From DTU078 sp002397345 (GTDB lineage Bacteria > Bacillota > Clostridia > Oscillospirales > CAG-272), in contig CALLYE010000057.1 in NCBI GenBank assembly GCA_937875545.1, forward strand, positions 1-36,897: a DNA stretch of 36,897 nt, written 5' to 3'. Shown here in pieces: positions 8,503 through 15,475 of this stretch. Under the pieces are notes generated by a model, which searched no databases, was not told the DNA's origin, and worked only from the letters and a program-made list of their open reading frames with translations. How positions within the stretch are numbered: the first letter of the stretch is position 1; each line of letters starts with the position of its first letter. The translations under genes were made by a program, and so were the position numbers.

Positions 8503-9747
8503 ATGTACGATCTCACAACATATATAACCGAGCTTTGCAGAGCCGCGAAATCCGCGTCGCGCTCTCTTGCGGTGCTTTCCGCGGCGAAAAAAAACGCGGC
8601 GCTTGAGAGGATAGCGCGTGCGCTCGAGGAAAACGGCGCCGAAATTATCGCGGCGAACAGCGTCGATATGAGCGAACCCGGTGTTCCGCCCAAAATGCTC
8701 GACAGATTGAAACTGGACGAGAACAGAATCCGCGCGATTGCGGCTGCGGTGCGCGAGGTCGCGGCGCTGCCCGACCCTGTCGGCGGAGGTGAACGCTGGG
8801 TGCGTCCGAACGGACTTATAATCACGCGCGAGCGCGTGCCGCTCGGTGTGGTTGCGATGATTTACGAGGCGCGCCCCAATGTTACGGTTGACGCGGCGTC
8901 GCTCTGCCTGAAAACGGGTAACGCCTGCGTGCTGCGCGGAGGTAAAGAAGCGATAAACACTAACCGCGTATTGGCGGGCGTCATGCGTTCCGCGCTGGCA
9001 GAGGAGGACTTTGACCCCGCGTGCATATCGCTTGTCGACGACGTCACGCGAGAGGGTACGGCGCTGCTCATGCGTCAGCGGGGTCTGATCGACGTGCTGA
9101 TCCCGCGCGGAGGGGCGGCGCTGATAAAGAGTGTAGTTGAAAACGCCGCCGTGCCGGTGATTGAGACGGGCGCGGGCAATTGTCATATATACATCGATAA
9201 ATATGCCGATCTTGACATGGCTGTCAGCGTCGCCGTCAACGCCAAAGCCTCGCGGCCGTCGGTGTGCAACGCGGTCGAAACGTTGCTCGTTCACGCGGAG
9301 ATAGCCGAAGAATTTTTGCCGTTGTTCGCCGCCGCCGCCGCACGGTATAATGTGGAGCTGCGCGGCTGCGAGCGCACGCGCGCGATATTACCGGGCATAA
9401 ACGCGGCGTCGGACGAAGATTACGCGACTGAATATAACGATTTCATCCTCGCCGTCAAGGTCGTTGACAGCGAGGACGAAGCGATAGAGCATATAAACAA
9501 ATACGGCACGATGCACAGCGAAGCTATCATAACGCGCGATCTTGCAGCGGCGGAGCTGTTCCGGCGTTCTGTCGACGCCGCCGCGGTGTATGTGAACGCC
9601 TCGACGCGGTTCACCGACGGCGGGGAGTTCGGGTTCGGCGCGGAGATAGGCATATCAACCCAAAAATTGCACGCGCGCGGTCCGATGGGGCTTGCCGCGC
9701 TGACGACAACCCGATACCTCGTGGACGGCAATGGTCAGATTCGGTGA
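8503..9747 (+). CDS. proA: Glutamate-5-semialdehyde dehydrogenase (gamma-glutamyl phosphate reductase)
   Basis: A 414-residue cytoplasmic enzyme, normal length. It reduces gamma-glutamyl phosphate to glutamate semialdehyde with NADPH, the second step of proline synthesis. Family marks are GVVAMIYEARPNVTVDAASLCLKTGNACVLRGGKEA, split here as GVVAMIYEARPNVTVDAA and LKTGNACVLRGGKEA, plus VIETGAGNCHIYID, the catalytic cysteine in ASRPSVCNAVETLL, and the C-terminal FGFGAEIGISTQKLHARGPM. The start has GGAG a few bases upstream. proB is not adjacent; the gene appears to be transcribed alone from its own promoter. Confidence 0.96.
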   Translation: MYDLTTYITELCRAAKSASRSLAVLSAAKKNAALERIARALEENGAEIIAANSVDMSEPGVPPKMLDRLKLDENRIRAIAAAVREVAALPDPVGGGERWVRPNGLIITRERVPLGVVAMIYEARPNVTVDAASLCLKTGNACVLRGGKEAINTNRVLAGVMRSALAEEDFDPACISLVDDVTREGTALLMRQRGLIDVLIPRGGAALIKSVVENAAVPVIETGAGNCHIYIDKYADLDMAVSVAVNAKASRPSVCNAVETLLVHAEIAEEFLPLFAAAAARYNVELRGCERTRAILPGINAASDEDYATEYNDFILAVKVVDSEDEAIEHINKYGTMHSEAIITRDLAAAELFRRSVDAAAVYVNASTRFTDGGEFGFGAEIGISTQKLHARGPMGLAALTTTRYLVDGNGQIR

Positions 9748-9831
9748 CGGGGACGGGGAAACGTTGGTGGCGTATGACGCCCCCAAGCCCCCGCACCTCT
9801 GGGTAAAAAAATTTAACGGTGCAATAAATAT

Positions 9832-9859
9832 TTGTAGGGGCGGGGTTCCATCCCCGCCC
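9832..9859 (+). repeat. REP-like palindrome, TTCCAT loop, forward copy
   Basis: After TTGTAG, the stem GGGCGGGG (9838-9845) pairs perfectly with CCCCGCCC (9852-9859) around the loop TTCCAT. It forms an inverted pair with the copy at 9886-9911, downstream of proA. Confidence 0.7.
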
Positions 9860-9885
9860 ACTGTATTTAGCGTTTATATAAAAAC

Positions 9886-9911
9886 GGGACGGCATGGAAG
9901 CCGTCCCCTAT
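9886..9911 (-). repeat. REP-like palindrome, TTCCAT loop, inverted copy
   Basis: GGGACGGC (9886-9893) pairs perfectly with GCCGTCCC (9900-9907). Read on the minus strand the loop is TTCCAT and the flank is TATAGGGG, matching the forward copy although the stem bases differ. Stem changes are compensated, as in bacterial REP pairs. Confidence 0.65.
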
Positions 9912-9966
9912 ATATTACACACATAATTGTATAGATAAGGGATGTTTTACCTATTATTGCGGGGGT

Positions 9967-10007
9967 CTGGGGGAGGTCGGCGTGCGTACACACGCTAACT
10001 CCCCCAG
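9967..10007. repeat. Structured hairpin repeat, copy 2 (TTA/CGAC internal loop), after phoU
   Basis: CTGGGGGAG (9967-9975) pairs with CTCCCCCAG (9999-10007) and GCGTG (9980-9984) with CACGC (9991-9995). Read on the minus strand the internal loop is TTA opposite CGAC, as in the copy at 4445-4490, and the flank ATACGC is shared. It lies 28 bases past the phoU stop and may cap the pst transcript, but no U-tract follows. Confidence 0.65.
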
Positions 10008-10034
10008 CGTATCCACGTACCCTGTACCCCCCCG

Positions 10035-10706
10035 TCAGGCGTCGTCGTCATCCGGCACGACGCCGTTTTTCGAGCGCTTGCCGGTGATCGAATATTCGAC
10101 CCATTCGGCTATGTTTGTGGCGTGGTCGGCAATACGCTCGAGATATTTGGCAACCATAAATATGTCAAGGTAATATTCCGATTGAATGCTGTCTTTACCG
10201 AGCAGCTCGATAAGCTCTGTTTTAATGCGTATAAACCAATCGTCGACAACGTCGTCGTAAGCGATAACATAGCGCGCCAGTCCCAGATCGCGGCGCACGA
10301 ACGAGTCGATGCTGTCAATCACCATTTTCGTTGCCTCGAGCGCCATTTTGCCTATATCATTTTCACAGCGTTCGGTGTGCCCGATCAGATATACGGTAAT
10401 TTCCGCAATATCGGACGCCTGGTCGCCGATACGCTCCATGTCGGAGATCATCTTCAGCGCCGATGATATCTCGCGCAGATCGGACGCGACGGGCTGCTGC
10501 TGAAGCAGCAGCTTCAGGCACAGCGACTCGATTTCGCGTTCTTTTTTATCGATGTCCGAGTCGATGGCAAATACTTTTTCGATTAATGAGGCGTCGTTAT
10601 TAACCAGCGCTTTTATAGCGGTTGCGATAGCTTCTTCGCACAGCGCGCCCATTCCCAGCATTTCGTCGTGCAGCGTTTTAAGCATTTCGGTATATTTCAG
10701 TCTCAT
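10035..10706 (-). CDS. phoU: Phosphate signalling protein PhoU
   Basis: A 223-residue all-helical cytoplasmic protein with the two repeated PhoU three-helix bundles. Marks are EMGALCEEAIATAIKAL-like helices near the start, DIDKKEREIESLCLKLLLQQQPVASDLR split around residues 50-80, and MISDMERIGDQASDIAE near 90, repeated as LERIADHATNIAEW near 195. PhoU couples the Pst transporter to the PhoR kinase and damps the regulon when phosphate is plentiful. Its ATG overlaps the pstB stop by one base (TAATG), so it is the last gene of the pst operon. Length is normal. Confidence 0.96.
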   Translation of the reverse strand: MRLKYTEMLKTLHDEMLGMGALCEEAIATAIKALVNNDASLIEKVFAIDSDIDKKEREIESLCLKLLLQQQPVASDLREISSALKMISDMERIGDQASDIAEITVYLIGHTERCENDIGKMALEATKMVIDSIDSFVRRDLGLARYVIAYDDVVDDWFIRIKTELIELLGKDSIQSEYYLDIFMVAKYLERIADHATNIAEWVEYSITGKRSKNGVVPDDDDA

Positions 10707-11482
10707 TATCCGAACCTCCCCGTAATGTAGTCTTCCGTACGTTTGTCGCGCGGCATAGTGAACATCTTTTCGGTTTCACTGTATTCTATTATTTCACCGA
10801 GTAGGAAAAACGCGGTTTTATTCGAGATGCGCGCCGCCTGCTGCATGTTGTGGGTCACGATTATAATAGTATATTTTTCTTTTAGCTCGGTTATTAAATC
10901 CTCGATTTTCGAGGTGGAGATCGGGTCGAGCGCCGAGGTCGGCTCGTCCATGAGCAGCACCTCCGGCTCCACGGCGAGCGCACGCGCTATACACAGCCGC
11001 TGCTGCTGCCCGCCGGACAGCTCGAGCGCGCTTTTTTTCAGTCTATCTTTTATATCGTCCCACAGCGCCGCGCCGCGTATCGATTTTTCGACCAGCTCAT
11101 CGAGCTTCGTTTTGGAATGAATGCCGTGAGTGCGCGGCCCGTACGCGATGTTGTCGTAAACGCTCATGGGGAACGGGTTGGGTTTTTGGAACACCATGCC
11201 CACGCGCTTTCGGAGCAGGTTTACGTCTATATCAGTGTAAATGTTTTGGTTATCCAAAAACACGCCGCCCGCGATGTGGCAATTCGGTACCAGATCGTTC
11301 ATGCGGTTAAGCGTTTTCAGCACAGTGGACTTTCCGCAGCCGGAAGGACCGATAAATGCGGTGATTTCGCGCTCGGGGACAGATAAATCGACGCCTTTAA
11401 TAGCCTTGAAATCGCCGTACCACAGCTCAAGCTGTTTTATGTCAATTTTAATGGGTTTTACCTTTTTCTTTTCTATAATCAT
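10706..11482 (-). CDS. pstB: Phosphate ABC transporter ATP-binding protein PstB
   Basis: A 258-residue ABC ATPase that powers phosphate import on the inner face of the membrane. It has Walker A GPSGCGKST near residue 43, the PstB-typical VGMVFQKPNPFPMSVYDN, signature LSGGQQQR, Walker B VLLMDEPTSALD and the switch histidine in IIVTHNMQQAARIS. All catalytic motifs are intact. The start ATG overlaps the pstA stop in an ATGA, and the stop overlaps phoU by one base, so translation is coupled along the operon. Confidence 0.97.
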   Translation of the reverse strand: MIIEKKKVKPIKIDIKQLELWYGDFKAIKGVDLSVPEREITAFIGPSGCGKSTVLKTLNRMNDLVPNCHIAGGVFLDNQNIYTDIDVNLLRKRVGMVFQKPNPFPMSVYDNIAYGPRTHGIHSKTKLDELVEKSIRGAALWDDIKDRLKKSALELSGGQQQRLCIARALAVEPEVLLMDEPTSALDPISTSKIEDLITELKEKYTIIIVTHNMQQAARISNKTAFFLLGEIIEYSETEKMFTMPRDKRTEDYITGRFG

Positions 11483-12375
11483 ATGCTTCCCGCCCTTTTT
11501 TTCGGTAAATCCGCCGTGCGGGGCCGCATGCTGATTCTTCCGGCGATTGCGCCCGACAGCGCGTTGATGCCGATAACGACGACGAGCAGCACGACGGCGG
11601 TTGCATAGGCTTGTTTGGTATACAGACCCTCGTTCAGCAGGCAGTACAGATGCACAGACAGCGTCCGCACGGACGAGAGCGGTCCGGACGGCACAGACGC
11701 AACCGTTCCGGCGGTGAAAATCAATGCTGCGGTTTCGCCCACAATGCGTCCTACGGCTAAAATTACGCCCGATAATATCCCCGGCGCAGCGGATGGCAGT
11801 ATAATGCGGAACACCGTGCGCAGCTTGCCCGCGCCCAGCCCGAAGCTGCCCTCTCGGTACGAATCGGGCACGGCGAGCAGCGCTTCTTCGGTAGTGCGGA
11901 TTATTATGGGCAGCACCATTATCGCAAGCGTTACCGCGCCCGCGATAAGCGAATATGACCAGCCCATCGCGACCACGAGCGCGACATAACCGAACAGACC
12001 GTATACTATAGAGGGGATGCCCGCCAGCGTTTCGTTGGTAATGCGGATCACGGTCACGACCCTTGAGCCGCGACGCGCGTATTCGGCGAGATAAACAGCG
12101 GAGAAAACGCCGACGGGAACGGCTATCACAAGTGTTAACGCCGTCATTATAAGCGTGTTTATGATCGACGGCAGCATGGACACGTTTTCAGAACTGTAAT
12201 TCCATTCAAACAGCGACAGGCTCAGGTTGGGCACGCCCATTATGAGTATATATGCGATGATAAAAATCAGCGACGCTACGGTTATCGCCGCCGCGAGCAA
12301 TACGCATAACCGCACGGCGAGCGAGCCGGGTCTGCGCAGAGAGGCTTTTAACTTTAACTGCACCGATTTTTTCAT
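11479..12375 (-). CDS. pstA: Phosphate ABC transporter permease PstA
   Basis: A 298-residue integral membrane permease of the binding-protein-dependent type. It has several hydrophobic helices, the first at about residues 22-50 (LCVLLAAAITVASLIFIIAY), and the ATPase-coupling loop EEALLAVPDSYREGSFGLG, followed by ILPSAAPGILSGVILAVGRIVGETAAL. With PstC it forms the phosphate channel. It overlaps pstC upstream by four bases (ATGA) and pstB downstream by four bases. Confidence 0.95.
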   Translation of the reverse strand: MKKSVQLKLKASLRRPGSLAVRLCVLLAAAITVASLIFIIAYILIMGVPNLSLSLFEWNYSSENVSMLPSIINTLIMTALTLVIAVPVGVFSAVYLAEYARRGSRVVTVIRITNETLAGIPSIVYGLFGYVALVVAMGWSYSLIAGAVTLAIMVLPIIIRTTEEALLAVPDSYREGSFGLGAGKLRTVFRIILPSAAPGILSGVILAVGRIVGETAALIFTAGTVASVPSGPLSSVRTLSVHLYCLLNEGLYTKQAYATAVVLLVVVIGINALSGAIAGRISMRPRTADLPKKRAGSI

Positions 12376-13322
12376 CTTTTGCCCCCCAGTTTTATAGCTG
12401 AAAAGCAGAGGTTTATAATAAGTATAAACACAAACAGCACAACGGCGGTCGCGATCAGCGCCTCGCGGTGCAGCTCGGCGGCATAACCCATTTCTAGCAC
12501 GATATTGGTGGTCATCGTACGCACGCCGGATGTAATCGATTCGGGCATGACCGCCTGGTTGCCCGCCACCATAACAACCGCCATAGTTTCGCCGATAGCG
12601 CGTCCCACTCCAAGGATAACGCCCGACAGGATGCCCGATTTCGCGGCGGGAAATACGGCGCGAAAGATGCTGCGCTCTTTTGTTGCGCCCAAAGCCAGCG
12701 AGCCTTCGTAATAATAAGGAGGTACGGCGCGGATTGCCGATTCGGCGGTGCTTATCACCGTCGGCAGGATCATTATGCCGAGCAGTATCGAGGCGGTCAG
12801 GATACCCTTGCCGCCGCTCCCGAAAACCGATTGCATAACGGGTACGATAACCATCAGCCCGAAGAAGCCGTAGACGACGGAGGGTATACCTGCAAGCAGG
12901 TCAACGGCGGGCTTGATAAAGCCATATAGTTTTTTCGGACAGTAATGCGCGAGGAACACGGCGGTTAAAATTCCGATGGGCACGCCGATTATCACCGCGC
13001 CGGCGGTGACGTATATGCTGCCGATTATCATCGGGAAGATGCCGAACACGTTTTGCGAGGGTTTCCAGCGCATACCGAGCAGGAATTCGGGAACACCGAT
13101 CTTGCCGATCGCGGGAAAACCGTTTACAAACAGGAACAGGCATATCGTGACCACCGCGGTCGCGGACGCCAATGCGCAGCCGAAAAAAACCCAACTCATG
13201 GTTTTTTCGGTTAAAGCGCGGCGTTTAGCCGGATTCTTTGTTGTTTCCGCAGTTCCGCCCGGTTTGTCTGAGAGATTAACTAAATTATTAACCGGAGCCT
13301 TGTTCACTGCACGGCGCTCCAT
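12372..13322 (-). CDS. pstC: Phosphate ABC transporter permease PstC
   Basis: A 316-residue permease with the coupling loop AESAIRAVPPYYYEGSLALGA, abbreviated here to AIRAVPPYYYEGSLALGA, and VILGVGRAIGETMAVVMVAG, typical of PstC. The first membrane helix is near residues 44-67; the stretch before it is polar. The ATG at 13322 overlaps pstS by 19 bases. An alternative GTG at 13307 makes a 4-base GTGA overlap with the pstS stop and has GGAG nine bases upstream, so it may be the true start (311 residues). Partner of PstA in the membrane. Confidence 0.94.
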   Translation of the reverse strand: MERRAVNKAPVNNLVNLSDKPGGTAETTKNPAKRRALTEKTMSWVFFGCALASATAVVTICLFLFVNGFPAIGKIGVPEFLLGMRWKPSQNVFGIFPMIIGSIYVTAGAVIIGVPIGILTAVFLAHYCPKKLYGFIKPAVDLLAGIPSVVYGFFGLMVIVPVMQSVFGSGGKGILTASILLGIMILPTVISTAESAIRAVPPYYYEGSLALGATKERSIFRAVFPAAKSGILSGVILGVGRAIGETMAVVMVAGNQAVMPESITSGVRTMTTNIVLEMGYAAELHREALIATAVVLFVFILIINLCFSAIKLGGKR

Positions 13323-14161
13323 TCGGTCACATCGCCCTTGAAGATGTCTTTAACCTGCCCGGAGGTAAGACCCCCAATACTGTTTGATTTATTAGCAATA
13401 ACGGCGATGCCGTCCACGGCGATTTTTGCGGCGGTCAGCTTCGACGCTTCGCTTTCTTTCAGCTCGCGGGAGGACATGCCGAAATCGCACACACCTTCGA
13501 TGGCGGAGGTGATTCCGGCGGACGAACCTGTCTGCTGGACCTCGATGGCGACGCCGGAGTTTATTGCTTTATAAGCGTCGGCGAGCTTTTCAATCACAGG
13601 CGAAACCGAGGTGGAGCCGGCGAGCTTAACCGTTCCGGTCAGACCCGATGCTTTATAAGCGCCGCTGTCGGAAACGCTTATATAACCGTGATCGCTCACA
13701 ATCTTTTGACCGTCGGAGGAAAGAATATAACTCATAAAATCTTTTGCAAGCTCGGTCGGCGTACCTTCTTTATAGATAAGGAGGAACGGGCGCGCGATTT
13801 TATATGTGCCGTTTTTAATATTTTCGGCTGTCGCCGCCACGCCGTCAATATCGACCGTCTTGACATCAGACGTCAGCGAACCGAGCGACACATAGCCAAT
13901 CGCGGATTTGTTGCCCGATATGGTGGCAAGCATGACCGAGGTGCTGCTGGTGATCTCGGCGGAGTCGGTGATGCGGTCATTTTTTTGGTCGTCAACGATC
14001 CCGAACAGCTCGACGAACGCGCCGCGCGTGCCCGAACCTTCCTCGCGCGACACTGTATAAATTTTACCGAGGCTACCCTGCGGGGCGTTGTTCGCGCCGC
14101 AGGACACGGCGGCTCCGCCGACGATAAGCAGGGTCAGGATTGCGCTGATGATTTTTTTCAT
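13304..14161 (-). CDS. pstS: Phosphate-binding lipoprotein PstS with its two halves in swapped order
   Basis: A 285-residue lipoprotein: signal MKKIISAILTLLIVGGAAVS then C21. In ordinary PstS the order is GSTSVSP, GSSAGI, SSRELK, DGIAV, DIFKGxxTEW, then SREEGSGTR, IGYVSLG and the C-terminal helix. Here residues 34-165 hold the usual C-terminal half (SREEGSGTRGAF at 38-49, IGYVSLGSL, FMSYILSSDGQKIV) and 175-285 the usual N-terminal half (AGSTSVSPV at 181, TGSSAGI at 211, MSSRELK at 229, VKDIFKGDVTEW at 270), ending at once after it. Each half is present once, so this is a circular permutation, not a duplication or frameshift. All phosphate-contact motifs are kept. It heads pstSCAB-phoU. Confidence 0.92.
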   Translation of the reverse strand: MKKIISAILTLLIVGGAAVSCGANNAPQGSLGKIYTVSREEGSGTRGAFVELFGIVDDQKNDRITDSAEITSSTSVMLATISGNKSAIGYVSLGSLTSDVKTVDIDGVAATAENIKNGTYKIARPFLLIYKEGTPTELAKDFMSYILSSDGQKIVSDHGYISVSDSGAYKASGLTGTVKLAGSTSVSPVIEKLADAYKAINSGVAIEVQQTGSSAGITSAIEGVCDFGMSSRELKESEASKLTAAKIAVDGIAVIANKSNSIGGLTSGQVKDIFKGDVTEWSAVQ

Positions 14162-14204
14162 TTTGCTGTATACTCCCTTTATGTAAATTTTTTAGGACGG
14201 ATAT

Positions 14205-14248
14205 AGTATACAGCCCCGGTGTTAAATGCGAAACCCGGGTAAAGTTAA
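14205..14248 (-). promoter_or_regulatory. Candidate pst operon promoter with possible Pho-box repeats
   Basis: On the minus strand a -10-like TATACT (plus 14205-14210) lies about 44 bases before the pstS ATG. Upstream are TTAACA (plus 14220-14225) and TTAACT (plus 14243-14248), 23 bases apart, about two helical turns. PhoP of Bacillus binds TTAACA-type repeats, and a PhoP homologue is encoded nearby. The -35 is poor, as expected for an activated promoter. Confidence 0.4.
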
Positions 14249-14274
14249 ATTGAAATAAAATTTATAGGCTGATA

Positions 14275-14934
14275 TTAAATGAGCTGCTGTTCGTTTATAA
14301 TCAATTTAAATTGCAGTCCCAGCGCGTCGGCGGCTTTGCGGCAGAGCACCATGCGCCCGAGGAATATCTCAAAATAGTCCATGACATTGCCGTAACGCGT
14401 GTCGACGGCAAGCTTTAGTTTTATAAGCGTGTGGTTCTCGTTGATTTTCAACTCGGATTTAGTGACGGAATAGTTTACACGGTCGTGGATGTCAAACGAC
14501 GCCGCGTCGGGGTTGCGCACGCGGGTGCGGCGCACGTCGGACTTGTCCGCCAATATAAGCGCCGCCGAGACGGGGTTTACGGGGCGGCCTGTGCCCTCGT
14601 CGTGATTGCCTATCGCCGATACGACGCATGCGATTTCCTCAGGCGGCATGCCGAGGTTGTCGAGAATGCGGAACGCCATGACCGCGCCGCTCTGCGAGTG
14701 GTCGATGCGGTTGACAAGGTTGCCGATGTCGAGCTGGCGCGCATCGCGCTCGGGATAACCGACATCGCGCTCGGGATAACCGAGCGTTTTCAGTATATAC
14801 CCCGCGCTTTCCGCGACCAGCCCGACGTGCGCGAAGGTATGCTCGGTGAAACCCAGCGCCGAAAGCGAGCGGTCAGCTTCGCGGATATAGGTGGAAATTG
14901 CTTCGTTGTGTTTGATGTCATCGTAGGTTATCAT
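14275..14934 (-). CDS. HD-domain protein with a degenerate metal site
   Basis: A 219-residue protein of the HD phosphohydrolase superfamily, cytoplasmic. Visible motifs are EHTFAH (H36), NRIDHSQSGAV (H79), GNHDEGTGR (H111, D112) and LADKSDV (D130). The diagnostic HD dyad normally sits in a HDIGN motif; here the sequence is QLDIGN (residues 67-72), so the histidine is replaced by leucine. Just before it a 21-bp perfect tandem duplication gives GYPERDV-GYPERDA (52-65), where relatives carry a different helix. The protein is therefore probably inactive or altered. It lies between the transposase gene and pstS on the same strand. Confidence 0.8.
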   Translation of the reverse strand: MITYDDIKHNEAISTYIREADRSLSALGFTEHTFAHVGLVAESAGYILKTLGYPERDVGYPERDARQLDIGNLVNRIDHSQSGAVMAFRILDNLGMPPEEIACVVSAIGNHDEGTGRPVNPVSAALILADKSDVRRTRVRNPDAASFDIHDRVNYSVTKSELKINENHTLIKLKLAVDTRYGNVMDYFEIFLGRMVLCRKAADALGLQFKLIINEQQLI

Positions 14935-14956
14935 GTGTGGTATTGCCTTTTTCTAT

Positions 14957-15463
14957 TTATATTATTGTATTGTTATTATAACGGTCATTTTCCCATTTTA
15001 AAGGGTTTGTGTCTATGTAATGCCGGATTTTTTGGTATTCTTCCTCGTCGCGGATGATGTGGTCGTGATAGGAACGTTGCCAAATTTTAAAACCAATTTT
15101 TTTATCTGTTTTCTTTTTTAACATTGAAATTATTATCGAAATCAGCGCGGTTGTAGGGCGTGACGCCCTCGGCGCGCTGTCATTTCGGTTTATTATAACG
15201 ATCATATGAATATGATTAGGCATAACAATAAATTTATTAATCGAGACATCTTCATAATATAAAGGTGTTTCTTCTATTTCATTATGCACAATAGTCCCAT
15301 ATTCTGATAATTGTACAAACGGCGCGCCGAGGGCGTCGCGCCCTACAATAGGATTGCCCAATAAATCCTGTCGGTTTTTTACACATATCGTTATAAAATA
15401 TGCGCCATTTGTGCTATAATCATAACCTTGTAATCGGATAATTTTTCGTTTTGGTAATTCCAT
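14957..15463 (-). CDS. REP-associated tyrosine transposase (RAYT, IS200-like Y1 family)
   Basis: A 168-residue HUH nuclease. Marks are YDYSTNGAYFITICVKNR, the HUH metal site in NHIHM (H84, H86), the segment IWQRSYHDHIIRDEEEY with the likely catalytic tyrosine near 132, and YIDTNPLKWENDRY. RAYTs cut and join single-stranded palindromic REP sequences. Two REP-like palindromes lie inside the gene itself, in opposite orientations, and are read through as VGRDALGAP (40-48) and SAPRASRPTT (96-105), in positions that look like surface loops. The gene sits in the phoR-pst interval with 12- and 22-bp gaps, so it is carried in the operon without an evident insertion scar. Confidence 0.88.
   Translation of the reverse strand: MELPKRKIIRLQGYDYSTNGAYFITICVKNRQDLLGNPIVGRDALGAPFVQLSEYGTIVHNEIEETPLYYEDVSINKFIVMPNHIHMIVIINRNDSAPRASRPTTALISIIISMLKKKTDKKIGFKIWQRSYHDHIIRDEEEYQKIRHYIDTNPLKWENDRYNNNTII
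15151..15177 (+). repeat. Intragenic REP-like palindrome, copy 1
   Basis: A 27-bp unit starting TTGTAGGGCGTGACGCCCTC, with stem AGGGCG/CGCCCT and loop TGA, within the RAYT gene. It matches the copy at 15322-15348 in reverse orientation at 26 of 27 bases. Confidence 0.8.
15322..15348 (-). repeat. Intragenic REP-like palindrome, copy 2 (inverted)
   Basis: Read on the minus strand it starts TTGTAGGGCGCGACGCCCTC and continues GGCGCGC. The single difference from copy 1 lies in the hairpin loop. The reading frame of the RAYT gene is kept. Confidence 0.8.
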
Positions 15464-15475
15464 TTATAATACCTT

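Noticed and set aside
13304..14161. PstS pseudogene or two fused gene fragments
   Set aside because: Both halves are complete, joined in frame once each behind a lipoprotein signal, and the downstream operon is intact, so a permuted functional gene explains it better.
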